Of a DNA stretch of 37,049 nt, positions 25,078 through 33,802 are shown piece after piece. The stretch comes from Bacteroidales bacterium. GTDB taxonomy: Bacteria; Bacteroidota; Bacteroidia; Bacteroidales; UBA12077. The stretch is taken from assembly GCA_018334675.1 (NCBI GenBank), contig JAGXLL010000003.1, forward strand, positions 1 through 37,049, read 5' to 3'. The notes beneath the pieces were generated by a model. The model was given only the letters and a program-made list of their open reading frames with translations. It was not told where the DNA came from and searched no databases. The translations under genes were made by a program, and so were the position numbers. The first letter of the stretch is position 1, and every line of letters starts with the position of its first letter.

Positions 25078-26225
25078 CGTTGCTGCCTCCCGGGTTTGAT
25101 TCTTCCATATCTCTCAAGGATCTGCAGCACTTTCTCCTCCGGCAGTTCAGAAACGGTATAACCATCTTTGCCGGTAACAGAGGAGGCAACAAACAGGGAG
25201 TTAAGTATAGCCTCCTCGGTGGCCTCAATGGTTGCCATGAAAAGGGGCGACATGGCATCGTTCCTGAGAACATCCCTGGTTCGCGTTCTGCGGTCACTTT
25301 GGTAGGCAACGCTCACCCGTTGGTTGGCAGAGAAGGCAATCACATAGTCACCGCTGCCATTGGAAGAAATGCCTCCGGTATGCGCCAGCCCCAGCATGGC
25401 CCTTTTTGCCATTCGGTCCAGATTGCGTGAATCCAGCGGGGCATCGGTGGCTACAACAACCATACAGGATCCATCCGGGGTGTCGTTCAGGTGATTACTC
25501 ATATAGTATTTTCCCAGCTCCTGCCCCACCGGCGCACCATTCACTTTCAGCACACCACCAAAATTGGATTGCACCAAAACACCCACGGTGTATCCTCCCG
25601 AGGATTCCGGGAGCACCCTGGAGGCGGTGCCAATGCCTCCCTTGTATCCAAAACAGATCGTTCCAGTGCCTGCTCCTACAGCTCCCTCTTCAACCACTCC
25701 GGCATCGGCCTGATCAATGGCTTCCCACACATGACGAGGTTGAACATGCCTGCCCCTGATGTCATTGAGCCTGCCATCGTTGGTCTCTCCCACTATAGGA
25801 TTGACTGATTGCACCTTCTCATTGCCCTCCATGGAAAGGGTGTAACCTATCAGAGCATCCGCCACCGTAGGAACCGAAAGGGTATTGGTCAGCAGAACAG
25901 GTGTTTCAATCGTTCCCAACTCCCTGATCTGGGTGATACCTGCCAGCTTGCCGAAACCATTGCCCACATAAACTGCGCCCGGAACCTTCTGCTGGAAAAT
26001 GTTTCCGCCATGAGGCAGGATCGCTGTAACACCTGTGCGGATGCTGCCGGTTTCTTTCAGTGTCACATGTCCCACCCGCACCCCTTCAACATCGGTGATG
26101 GCATTCATCGAACCGGGGGACATCACCCCTATCTGAATGCCATAATCCCTCACTCTTTTATCCTGGGCCCGGCCATGAAAACAAATAGCCGTGACCATCA
26201 AAAAAACAAAAAGTAATCGCATCAT
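25074..26225 (-). CDS. P1/DmpA-family (S58) aminopeptidase, exported
   Basis: 383 residues from the ATG at 26225, which starts a signal peptide (MMRLLFVFLMVTAICFHGRAQ). A start at 26282 that overlaps the preceding stop (TAATG) would add 19 residues and is less likely because it would displace the signal. Family blocks: GIQIGVMSPGSMNAITDVEGVRVGHVTL, RTGVTAILPHGG, VYVGNGFGKLAG, ETPVLLTNT, VVGETNDG-like VGETNDGRLND, GAVGAGTGTICFGYKGGIGTASR. The self-cleavage site, Gly-Ser in PDGSCMVVVATDAPL, gives the new N-terminal Ser nucleophile. DmpA removes N-terminal D- or L-amino acids from peptides, and relatives cut beta-peptides. Coupled to the racemase gene downstream. Confidence 0.9.
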   Translation of the reverse strand: MMRLLFVFLMVTAICFHGRAQDKRVRDYGIQIGVMSPGSMNAITDVEGVRVGHVTLKETGSIRTGVTAILPHGGNIFQQKVPGAVYVGNGFGKLAGITQIRELGTIETPVLLTNTLSVPTVADALIGYTLSMEGNEKVQSVNPIVGETNDGRLNDIRGRHVQPRHVWEAIDQADAGVVEEGAVGAGTGTICFGYKGGIGTASRVLPESSGGYTVGVLVQSNFGGVLKVNGAPVGQELGKYYMSNHLNDTPDGSCMVVVATDAPLDSRNLDRMAKRAMLGLAHTGGISSNGSGDYVIAFSANQRVSVAYQSDRRTRTRDVLRNDAMSPLFMATIEATEEAILNSLFVASSVTGKDGYTVSELPEEKVLQILERYGRIKPGRQQR

Positions 26226-26281
26226 ATGTTTATGATTTAATGCTTGAACAGGAAAAGACACCCCATTGAGTTGAAGAGCCA

Positions 26282-27226
26282 TTAAGGATTGATTATCCCA
26301 TGCTTATCAGATAGAATGGTTCCCTGCTCATAAATCGACTTTGAAACCGGTCGGTAATTTCTGAAATAAAACACGGCTCCCCATTGGTGGCGAACCTGGT
26401 GGTATACTTTCAGGTGCTTCTTCTGATTGATGATCACTTCCGTAACCTTCATTCCCTGGCGGGCATAGTGGCTAATGGCGGTATCAAACGACAGGCGTTT
26501 ACCCAGGTTCCTCAGGGAAGGCAAATCCTTATGCAGGTCCACACGATCGGGATCCTCTCCCAGGAATTGTTTTCTTTTATTTACGATGGTGCGGTAAAAT
26601 CGGAGCTTCCATTCAGGATCGGGTTCCGGTTTAATTATAGCGGGCTCCTCTCCAGTTTGGGTTTCATTCTCCTCTACCCGGATCTTGATATCCTCGTTCT
26701 CATCCTCTTCTATAGTAGCATCCTCTTCAGTGATAAAATGGGATAACCGCAGGTCGGTACCGGATACCTCGAAATTGGTGGTCAGGTTGCCTGAATATCT
26801 GGTCTCATAGGTAAATTCCTCTGTAATCCTGCTGAAGTATATCCTTCCCATGGATTCATCCGGTGTATTATATCCTGAGAGATTCTCCAATAATTCCAGC
26901 CGGATAAGCACCAGCTGCTGGAGAACTGGATTCAAATCACGGGGTATACGGGTATCCACAGACACCGTTTTAGGCATGTGGTTCTTTTTGGAAAACTTGA
27001 CGGTAAATTGATCCTCATAGCCCAGCTGAAAATCAAATTTGCCCTGGGGATTGGTTTTATAAACCGCTACAGGGGAGGAAGTATCACGAACAGCAATGGT
27101 AACCCCGGGCATCCCATTATCCCCCTCAAACACCTGTCCCACAACCCGCAGGGAGTCCTGGCTCATGGCACCTTTCACTAATAACAGGCAGCTAAGGAAT
27201 ATGATGATCCTGATCTGGTGTGTCAT
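26282..27226 (-). CDS. Exported protein with carboxypeptidase-regulatory-like domain
   Basis: 314 residues from the ATG at 27226 (MTHQIRIIIFLSCLLLVKGAMSQ signal peptide). Residues about 25-105 are a carboxypeptidase-regulatory-like beta sandwich (LRVVGQVFEGDNGMPGVTIAV; NPQGKFDFQLGYEDQFTVKFSKK), common in Bacteroidota envelope proteins. The remainder is not a TonB receptor: it has a strongly acidic stretch, TEEDATIEEDENEDIKIRVEENE, and a basic C-terminal half with no known domain (LRFYRTIVNKRKQF; AISHYARQGMKVTEVIINQKK). Function unknown. It precedes the S58 peptidase gene with 56 bases between, or with TAATG coupling if the longer peptidase start is used. It could be an envelope adaptor or moonlight as a surface binding protein; neither is shown. 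Confidence 0.72.
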   Translation of the reverse strand: MTHQIRIIIFLSCLLLVKGAMSQDSLRVVGQVFEGDNGMPGVTIAVRDTSSPVAVYKTNPQGKFDFQLGYEDQFTVKFSKKNHMPKTVSVDTRIPRDLNPVLQQLVLIRLELLENLSGYNTPDESMGRIYFSRITEEFTYETRYSGNLTTNFEVSGTDLRLSHFITEEDATIEEDENEDIKIRVEENETQTGEEPAIIKPEPDPEWKLRFYRTIVNKRKQFLGEDPDRVDLHKDLPSLRNLGKRLSFDTAISHYARQGMKVTEVIINQKKHLKVYHQVRHQWGAVFYFRNYRPVSKSIYEQGTILSDKHGIINP

Positions 27227-27303
27227 AGGATTAAAAATTCGTCTAAAAATACCTAATAATGACAAGAAAATCAACAGCAGGCCTTTTTCTTCTTTCTTAT
27301 ATC

Positions 27304-28644
27304 TCAGTATGGGATGATACGAAAATGGTTGCCGGTACGCAGGTAATGCCTGAGAATACGCTGAATATCCTGATTATCAGGCAAAGGATTTATCACATCA
27401 CGCAACAGTTCTAAATTCCCCTGAGAAGCGGGGTCATAGAGATAGCCATAGCCTCTGTAATGATTATTCTCGATCTGAACGACAGCCAATTCCTCAGCAT
27501 TTCGTCCCGATTCTACGATAAAAAAATTTTCATGTTCCAGATTGAGGTTCTCAATAGCCTGGAGAGCACGCCGGTTGTAGTTCTCAGCCGACTCCTCCCC
27601 TGCGCAGGCACCGGCACATTGGTCAACGTGGTAGTAGAAACAGGCTCCTGCCGATTCATATAACCCGCAAAATTTCTGGCAGAGGTTATATTGCCCACAC
27701 AGGTTAAAAAGGTAAGCCCTGGCTTCCCGGTAGGAAGAAAAGGCTGCCAGCAAACCCTGATCATCCTTGTTCCTGCTCACCTGAAACCGAATATAACCCG
27801 TGGAGTCATGGTAATAATATACTCCAAAATCGGTGGAACCTCTTCGCTGGCGGCGGTTGAACATGGGTTTGTATTGTTTGATCTCGTGGGATTCCTTTAG
27901 CAGAGCGATCAACTCGCTGCCGGTGGTTTCATAAGAGATGTCGTGGATCTGCTCGAGCATATTCCGGCTCCTGCGGGTTCGGGCATCCTGGAAATGGTTG
28001 AGAACTCGGGAACGGATGCTCTTACTCTTTCCAATATAGATGACATCGCCCTGATCATTGAGAAAATAATACACGCCTGTTTTTGGGGGGAGGTTCCGGA
28101 TGATCCTCAGATCGGACATGCCCTGGGGGGGTATGTACTCTTTTTCCTGCTGATCCAGGGCCATCAGGTGGGTAAAAAGCAGGGCAGTAGCCCGGGCATC
28201 GCCATAGGCCCGGTGCCGGTCTTCTATGTCACATCCAAGTTCCTGGCATATATTCCCCAGGCTGTATGACTTTTTACCAGGCAGCAATTTGCGGCTTAGC
28301 TGCACAGTACATAGCTTCCGTCTTTTAAAAGCGTATCCCAGCTCAGAAAATTCCTTGCGCACAAAACTGTAATCAAAATTCACATTGTGGGCCACAAAGG
28401 TCTTATCGCGGGTCATCAGCACAATATCCCTGGCCACTTCCCAAAATTTTGGGGCTTCTTCGACCATATGGTTGGTGATACCGGTTAAACGGGTGATATT
28501 GGCAGGGATATTTCGCTCCGGATTGATCAGGCTTTGAAATTCATCCACCACTTTACGGCCGTCATGCAGAACAATGGCAATGTCTATGATCTTCTGGGTG
28601 GCCGCTTTCAAGCCGGTTGTTTCCACATCTATGATCGCGTACAT
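27304..28644 (-). CDS. DEDDh exonuclease fused to UvrC-like GIY-YIG endonuclease domain with Fe-S-type cysteines
   Basis: 446 residues. Residues 1-165 are a DnaQ-like 3'-5' exonuclease: D6-V-E8, HNVNFD (Asp91), and HRAYGDA (His144, Asp149) complete the DEDDh set. Residues about 188-265 are a GIY-YIG domain: GVYYF (190-194), VIYIGKS (201-207), SIRSRV and the ESHEIKQYKPMFN block. Next, C-x12-C-x7-C-x3-C (Cys323, 336, 344, 348) matches the four cysteines of UvrC that hold a [4Fe-4S] cluster (CFYYHVDQC is the CLxYQIGRC equivalent). The UvrC C-terminal RNase H-like nuclease is absent. Similar fusions exist in other phyla as Cho-like proteins. Probable role: incision plus end processing in DNA repair. 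It shares an operon with the HEAT protein. Confidence 0.93.
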   Translation of the reverse strand: MYAIIDVETTGLKAATQKIIDIAIVLHDGRKVVDEFQSLINPERNIPANITRLTGITNHMVEEAPKFWEVARDIVLMTRDKTFVAHNVNFDYSFVRKEFSELGYAFKRRKLCTVQLSRKLLPGKKSYSLGNICQELGCDIEDRHRAYGDARATALLFTHLMALDQQEKEYIPPQGMSDLRIIRNLPPKTGVYYFLNDQGDVIYIGKSKSIRSRVLNHFQDARTRRSRNMLEQIHDISYETTGSELIALLKESHEIKQYKPMFNRRQRRGSTDFGVYYYHDSTGYIRFQVSRNKDDQGLLAAFSSYREARAYLFNLCGQYNLCQKFCGLYESAGACFYYHVDQCAGACAGEESAENYNRRALQAIENLNLEHENFFIVESGRNAEELAVVQIENNHYRGYGYLYDPASQGNLELLRDVINPLPDNQDIQRILRHYLRTGNHFRIIPY

Positions 28645-28666
28645 ATAATGTTGTTAGGCAACAATA

Positions 28667-29191
28667 TTAATTGGGCATCTTGTGATTGAGTATGTGAATG
28701 AGTTCGAGCATCAACATTCTTTTATCCGCACCCGTTTGATCCATATAAGATTTCAGTTTGTCGATCCGGCTTTGGGTGGGCCCAAGCTCCAGGTTCCTGA
28801 TGGAATTTTCAATAACGGTTAAAGCCTCCAATGCCGTGGTGTAATCATATTCGAGAAAAATATGGATGAAATCGTCAATGTACTCACTGTAATCCAGTCC
28901 GTTCTTCCAGCAGGCTGCCACCAAAAGCGATACCATTTCGCGCTGGTCCTCCTGCCGGATGGCTTTCACGAGTTCTGACGCTGACGACTGGTACTTCAGG
29001 TTGTTGAGAATGGATACAATATGGTTGCGCACCTCATTGCCCCGGGTTTTTCTCAAAAGATCTATCAACTCCGGTATAAGCACAGGGCTACCTGAATTCT
29101 TGACTTGTTGTAAGGTATTGATCACGATTTGCGAATCCATGCTCGACAAACCCGATCGTATCTCCTTTATATTCCACGTATTATCTGCCAT
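28667..29191 (-). CDS. HEAT-repeat-like protein
   Basis: 174 residues, all helical, no signal peptide. The pattern of repeated amphipathic helix pairs fits HEAT repeats: IVINTLQQVKNSGSPVLIPELIDLLRKT, VRNHIVSILNNLKYQSSASELVKAIRQ, and MVSLLVAACWKNGLDYSEYIDDFIHIFLEYDYTTALEALTVIENS (described here by segments). Ends in a leucine-rich helix, LELIHILNHKMPN. It sits 22 bases before the nuclease fusion gene in the same direction and may act as a scaffold for it, but similar small HEAT proteins in Bacteroidota have no assigned function. A TAnnTTTG promoter lies 25 bases upstream of its ATG. Confidence 0.72.
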   Translation of the reverse strand: MADNTWNIKEIRSGLSSMDSQIVINTLQQVKNSGSPVLIPELIDLLRKTRGNEVRNHIVSILNNLKYQSSASELVKAIRQEDQREMVSLLVAACWKNGLDYSEYIDDFIHIFLEYDYTTALEALTVIENSIRNLELGPTQSRIDKLKSYMDQTGADKRMLMLELIHILNHKMPN

Positions 29192-29215
29192 AATCCCTCC
29201 TGCTATCTTCTTCTA

Positions 29216-29223
29216 CAAAGGTA
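29216..29223 (-). promoter_or_regulatory. -7 element of the HEAT-protein/nuclease operon
   Basis: TACCTTTG on the minus strand fits TAnnTTTG, 25 bases from the HEAT-protein ATG. No clear -33. Confidence 0.55.
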
Positions 29224-29379
29224 GAATATTTCTAATTTCCGGGAATAATTTTGGGGAATCTAAAAATTGTTTTTATTTTAGAACATTGATTAGAAACGAC
29301 AAATAATGCCGCAATTTGTACTTCTTAAAGATTGTGATTCGGTCTAGCTACTGAAATACTAACACAAAACAAAACCATC

Positions 29380-30312
29380 ATGAATATTCGATTCAGTTTG
29401 TTTCTTGCCGCTCTTACCGTTCTTTTTATTATTGTTTCCCCTGGCTGCAAAAAAGGCTCTGAGAAGGCAGATGAAAAGCGCTCTGAAGAAGCAGTCACCG
29501 TAGATTCCATCGATCAGCAACTGGTCAAGGATGTGAAAGCAGTGAAGGAGATGTTTTACTCCATGCCTTCTCCACTCGAAGTGGCCATGATTCTCAAGGA
29601 TGCCGGAGAAACCTACAATCAAGAATTACTCAATCCCCTGAATCACACCACCCGGTATGTTACCACCAAAAGCCAGGCCCTGAACCTGGGCATTTACACC
29701 ACCGACCTGAGCTACAGCAGCTTGTACGACCAAACACAAACGACCATTGATTACATCAATGCAGCCAAGAAGATGGCTGAAGGGCTGGGCATCATGCATG
29801 CCATTGATAATAGCACCATCCAGCGGCTGGAAGCCAATGTGAACAACCGCGATGTGATCCTGGATATTATCTCAGAGACGATCCTGACTTCCAGTTCCTT
29901 TTTCAAAGAAAATGAAAGAGATGCCATTTCCACCATTGTGTTGATTGGGGGTTGGATTGAAGGACTTTATATAGCCACCAACCTGGTGCAAGACAGCCCC
30001 ACCCAGGAGGATATCCATTCCAATGAGCTCATCGCCCGTATTGCTGATCAAAAACTGGCCCTGAATACGATTATGAAACTGCAGGAAAAGAATGAGGCCA
30101 ATAAGCATTTGGACCAGGTGGTGACAGATATTCAAGAGCTGGAGAAGATATATGATCAGATAAAAATCGAAACATCCAGGGCTGTGCCGGTTAAAGACAC
30201 TTCCACCCAAGTCACCACATTGAAATCCGAGACCAGCATCACAATGACTCCTGAAATTTATAAGCAACTTAAAGAAAAAATCGACGTAATAAGAACTAAA
30301 TTCATCTCTTAA
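29380..30312 (+). CDS. Conserved-looking lipoprotein of unknown function
   Basis: 310 residues. Lipobox SPGC in VLFIIVSPGCKKGSEKADEK, then a charged linker. The remainder is helical: KDVKAVKEMFYSMPSPLEVAMILKDAG, then TRYVTTKSQALNLGIYTTDLSYSSLYDQ, SSSFFKENERDAISTIVLIGGWIEGLYIATN and a long C-terminal helix (MKLQEKNEANKHLDQVVTDIQELEKIYDQIK). The SMPSPLE block and helical fold look like a real family; I do not know its function. It is followed 13 bases later by another exported protein, so the two are probably one operon. Expected to be anchored to a membrane facing the periplasm. Confidence 0.75.
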   Translation: MNIRFSLFLAALTVLFIIVSPGCKKGSEKADEKRSEEAVTVDSIDQQLVKDVKAVKEMFYSMPSPLEVAMILKDAGETYNQELLNPLNHTTRYVTTKSQALNLGIYTTDLSYSSLYDQTQTTIDYINAAKKMAEGLGIMHAIDNSTIQRLEANVNNRDVILDIISETILTSSSFFKENERDAISTIVLIGGWIEGLYIATNLVQDSPTQEDIHSNELIARIADQKLALNTIMKLQEKNEANKHLDQVVTDIQELEKIYDQIKIETSRAVPVKDTSTQVTTLKSETSITMTPEIYKQLKEKIDVIRTKFIS

Positions 30313-30325
30313 AATAGTATCTGTT

Positions 30326-30790
30326 ATGAACAAGTTGTCCTCCCATGCTCTCGTTCTACTGACCCTTTTTATGATCATGCCTCTTTTGGGTCAAGGTCAA
30401 TGTAAGCAATTTGCCAAGCAGGTTTGTAAAAATGAACTCACTCCCTATATACACAATGGCAACTACAATGCTGCCATCCTCACCGAGGGCGAAACGGCAG
30501 AGATGTATAAGACCTTTTATTCCAGGCAGAATTACCGCTTATATATTTGTGAATCCTCCGCCATGCCCAGGATCCATTTTCAGGTGCTGGACATCAACCG
30601 CAATGTTCTCTACGACAACAAGAAGAATGGTTATAAGATGAAATGGGATTTCATGCCTGAGTCCAGTCAGCAGCTGATCATCTCACTCGAGGTGGAAGAT
30701 GGAGAGAATGACAGCGACGGCGACCCTATCAGCGGCTGTGTGGCTATAATGATTGGCATCAAGCAGAACGGCAATGATTCTTCGCCCTGA
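30326..30790 (+). CDS. Small exported protein of unknown function
   Basis: 154 residues with a signal peptide (MNKLSSHALVLLTLFMIMPLLGQGQ). The mature part has four cysteines (CKQFAKQVCKNEL; YICESSAM; SGCVAIMIG) that could form two disulfides. A beta-rich middle (FYSRQNYRLYIC; PRIHFQVLDINRNVLYDN; KWDFMPESSQQLIISLEVE) ends in an acidic turn (EDGENDSDGDP) and a last strand. No known domain. It is co-oriented with and 13 bases after the 29380 lipoprotein gene and ends 21 bases before the convergent uvrA stop. Confidence 0.72.
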   Translation: MNKLSSHALVLLTLFMIMPLLGQGQCKQFAKQVCKNELTPYIHNGNYNAAILTEGETAEMYKTFYSRQNYRLYICESSAMPRIHFQVLDINRNVLYDNKKNGYKMKWDFMPESSQQLIISLEVEDGENDSDGDPISGCVAIMIGIKQNGNDSSP

Positions 30791-30811
30791 GTTTAGGGCC
30801 CGTTCCCGTGA

Positions 30812-33643
30812 TTAATGCTCAATCTGGTCTTTTTTCAGCTTATTCTTCAGGTACCAGGCGGTATAGGATGACTCACAGCCGGCCACTTCCTCCGGGCTGC
30901 CCTGACAAACAATATCTCCTCCTTCTTCTCCTCCTTCCGGCCCAAGATCGACGATCCAATCGGCCGATTTGATCACCTCCATATTGTGTTCAATCACGAT
31001 CACGGTATGGCCTTTTTTTATCAGGGCATGGAAGGAATCCAATAATTTGGAGATGTCGTAATAATGCAAACCGGTGGTAGGTTCATCAAAGATAAACAGC
31101 TTGCGGTCTTTGTCACTCTCATGCGCGAGGAAGGAAGCCAGTTTCACCCGTTGGCTCTCGCCACCGCTGAGGGTACTGGATGACTGGCCAAGTTTCAAAT
31201 AACCCAGCCCCACACCCTGGAGGATGGTAAGTTTTTTCTCTACCTTTTCCTCCTGGCTGTTTTGGCGCTCACCAAAAAACTCGATGGCTTCATTAATGGT
31301 CATCTCCAGTACTTCATAAATGTTTTTGCCTTTATAATGAACCTCCAGTACTTCATCGCGGAAACGCTTTCCACCGCATGCCTCACAGGTCAGTGTGATA
31401 TCGGGCAAAAACTGCATTTCCACCTTGATCACTCCTTCTCCCTGACACTCTTCACACCTGCCTCCCGGTGTATTAAAGGAAAAATGGGCCGGTTTGAAGT
31501 TGTTGATCCGGGCGGCTTGCTGACTGGCAAAGAGTTTTCGGATCTCATCATAAGCTTTGATATAGGTAACGGGGTTCGAACGGGTAGATTTGCCGATGGG
31601 ATTTTGATCGACATATTCCACATCAGAAAGGAGATTGAGATCGCCCTCCAACGCGTCATATCTTCCGGCTTTTTGTCCGCTGCCTTTGTAATAGCGGCTT
31701 AAGGCGGGAGCCAGAATATTTTTGACCAGCGAGGATTTTCCTGATCCGCTCACACCCGTTATAACAGTGATTACATTCAGGGGAAATTGCACATCAATGC
31801 CCTTGAGGTTGTTCTCCCGGGCTCCTTTCAAAACAATGTAATTGTTCCATTTTCTACGGTGGGCGGGAAGCGGAATAAATTCTTCCTTAAGCAGGAATTC
31901 TCCGGTATAGCTTTTAGGATGGCTTTGAATATCCTGATGATGGCCCTGAAAAACCACCTCACCTCCCAGGCGACCGGCCAGAGGGCCCAGATCGATGATC
32001 TGATCGGCTGCCCGTATGATATCTTCATCGTGTTCGACCACAATCACTGTATTGCCTATTTGCTGCAGTCTTCTGAGCACCCGGATCAGCCGGTCATTAT
32101 CGCGGGGATGCAACCCGATGCTGGGCTCATCCAGAATGTACATCGAACCCACCAGGCTGCTGCCCAGCGAAGTAGCCAGGTTGATCCGCTGCGATTCCCC
32201 TCCGGAAAGAGTCGACGACAAGCGGTTCAAAGTAAGGTACCCCAGTCCCACTTCCACCAGGAAATGAAGGCGGCTGCTAATCTCATGAAGAATTCGTTCG
32301 GCAATAACCGCATCGTGCTCATCCAGGGAGATCTGACCGAAAAAACCGAACAGCCGCTCCACCGGCATCAATACCAGTTCTGTGATGGCCCGGCCGCCAA
32401 CCTTCACATAGGTAGCTTCCTTCTTCAGGCGGGTACCATTGCATTCGGTACAAACGGTCTTTCCACGATAACGTGAGAGCATCACCCGGTACTGGATCTT
32501 GTACTTCTTTCTTTCCAAATAGCGAAAAAAGGCATCCAACCCATGAAAATATTTATTGCCTGTCCACAGCAATTTCTTTTGTTCATCACTTAGTTGATAA
32601 TAGGGTTTATGTATGGGGAAACGGAACTTATCGGCATGCCGGATCAATTGATTTTTCCATTCCTGCATCTTCTCACCTCTCCAGCAGGCAATGGCATCCT
32701 GATAGATGGACAAACTCTTATTGGGTATCACCAGGTCTTCATCGATACCGATAATGCGGCCGTAACCCTCGCATTTCGGACAGGCACCCAGGGGATTATT
32801 GAAGCTGAACATATGCTCGCTGGGCTCCTCGAACTGGATCCCATCGGCCTCGTGGCGATTAGAAAACGAGCGGGTATGGATCTGTTCGCCCTCAAAAGAA
32901 CGAACGAGACAGGCTCCATTGCCTTCAGAAAAAGCAATCTGAATGGAGTCGGCATATCGCGAGCGGGAGTCTTCATCATCAGCAATCTTTATGCGGTCAA
33001 TCACGATGTTCAGATCCTTAAAATCCTTCTGTTGATGGGTGCCGTTCTCCAAAACATCCTCAATGCGGAAGATCTTGCCATCCTTCTCCAGGCGGGTTGT
33101 CCCCTGATTGGCCAACAGCCTGAGATAATGCTCGGTGGTGCCTTCTTTGGGAGGCTGGAAAGGGGCTGATATCAAAGCCTTCTGTCCATGAGGCAATGAA
33201 AGCAGGTAATTTACCACATCGGTCACCGTATCACGCTGTACCCTAGTACCCGAATAAGGGGAATAGGTCTTTCCAATCCGCGCATAAAGCAGCTTAAGAT
33301 AGTCATATATCTCGGTGGATGTTCCTACTGTTGAACGGGGATTGCGGATGTTCACCTTTTGCTCTATAGCTATGGCAGGGGGCAGACCATGTATGAAATC
33401 CACATCAGGCTTTTCAATTCTCCCCAGAAACTGACGGGCATAGGAGGATAGGCTCTCTACATAACGTCTTTGCCCTTCTGCATAAAGGGTATCAAATGCC
33501 AGGGAAGATTTGCCAGAACCAGATACACCGGTGAGAACAACAAAACGGTCCCGGGGAATATTCAGGCTGATGTTCTTCAAGTTGTGTACCCGGGCACCCT
33601 TAACCTTGATTTGATGGGTATCTCGCTGATGGCTATCTGGCAT
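30812..33643 (-). CDS. uvrA: Excinuclease ABC subunit A
   Basis: 943 residues, normal length. Two ABC ATPase modules: Walker A GVSGSGKSS at 39-47 and 630-638; signatures LSGGESQRINLATSLGSS near 479 and LSGGESQRVKLASFLA near the C-terminus; Walker B MYILDEPSIGLHPRD and FIFDEPTTGLHYYD. The second zinc finger is complete (Cys730, 733, 753, 756). The first is not: only CPKC (Cys288, 291) remains, and the upstream CPxC pair of E. coli UvrA is replaced by RSFSNRHEADG. From memory Bacteroides UvrA is also partly degenerate there. The second copy of UvrA common in this phylum was not seen here. Function: damage recognition in nucleotide excision repair. A -7 element lies at 33668-33675. Confidence 0.97.
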   Translation of the reverse strand: MPDSHQRDTHQIKVKGARVHNLKNISLNIPRDRFVVLTGVSGSGKSSLAFDTLYAEGQRRYVESLSSYARQFLGRIEKPDVDFIHGLPPAIAIEQKVNIRNPRSTVGTSTEIYDYLKLLYARIGKTYSPYSGTRVQRDTVTDVVNYLLSLPHGQKALISAPFQPPKEGTTEHYLRLLANQGTTRLEKDGKIFRIEDVLENGTHQQKDFKDLNIVIDRIKIADDEDSRSRYADSIQIAFSEGNGACLVRSFEGEQIHTRSFSNRHEADGIQFEEPSEHMFSFNNPLGACPKCEGYGRIIGIDEDLVIPNKSLSIYQDAIACWRGEKMQEWKNQLIRHADKFRFPIHKPYYQLSDEQKKLLWTGNKYFHGLDAFFRYLERKKYKIQYRVMLSRYRGKTVCTECNGTRLKKEATYVKVGGRAITELVLMPVERLFGFFGQISLDEHDAVIAERILHEISSRLHFLVEVGLGYLTLNRLSSTLSGGESQRINLATSLGSSLVGSMYILDEPSIGLHPRDNDRLIRVLRRLQQIGNTVIVVEHDEDIIRAADQIIDLGPLAGRLGGEVVFQGHHQDIQSHPKSYTGEFLLKEEFIPLPAHRRKWNNYIVLKGARENNLKGIDVQFPLNVITVITGVSGSGKSSLVKNILAPALSRYYKGSGQKAGRYDALEGDLNLLSDVEYVDQNPIGKSTRSNPVTYIKAYDEIRKLFASQQAARINNFKPAHFSFNTPGGRCEECQGEGVIKVEMQFLPDITLTCEACGGKRFRDEVLEVHYKGKNIYEVLEMTINEAIEFFGERQNSQEEKVEKKLTILQGVGLGYLKLGQSSSTLSGGESQRVKLASFLAHESDKDRKLFIFDEPTTGLHYYDISKLLDSFHALIKKGHTVIVIEHNMEVIKSADWIVDLGPEGGEEGGDIVCQGSPEEVAGCESSYTAWYLKNKLKKDQIEH

Positions 33644-33667
33644 GATTGTTGATCGATTTTAAACAGG

Positions 33668-33675
33668 CAAAATTA
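33668..33675 (-). promoter_or_regulatory. -7 element of uvrA
   Basis: TAATTTTG on the minus strand fits TAnnTTTG, 25 bases before the uvrA ATG. No SOS-type operator recognised. Confidence 0.5.
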
Positions 33676-33700
33676 GAAATGTTTTGGCAGAATTTTGAAA

Positions 33701-33733
33701 TTTGGGGATTTTTTATTTATTTGCATAGTTTTG
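33701..33733 (+). promoter_or_regulatory. Promoter of the ECF sigma factor gene
   Basis: TTTG (33701-33704), 21-base spacer, TAGTTTTG (33726-33733) fits the primary-sigma consensus of the phylum. The leader would be about 60 bases. Confidence 0.6.
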
Positions 33734-33790
33734 AACCCAAAGAAAGGCAGGTTTGTTGTATAGGAAAAGCAATACCCAATCTATTGAAAA

Positions 33791-33799
33791 AAGGAGGAG
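33791..33799 (+). promoter_or_regulatory. Strong Shine-Dalgarno sequence before a GTG start
   Basis: AAGGAGGAG, with the core AGGAGG five bases before GTG at 33803. It fixes the start of the sigma factor gene. Such a strong site is unusual for this phylum, where most genes have none. Confidence 0.8.
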
Positions 33800-33802
33800 A
33801 TA

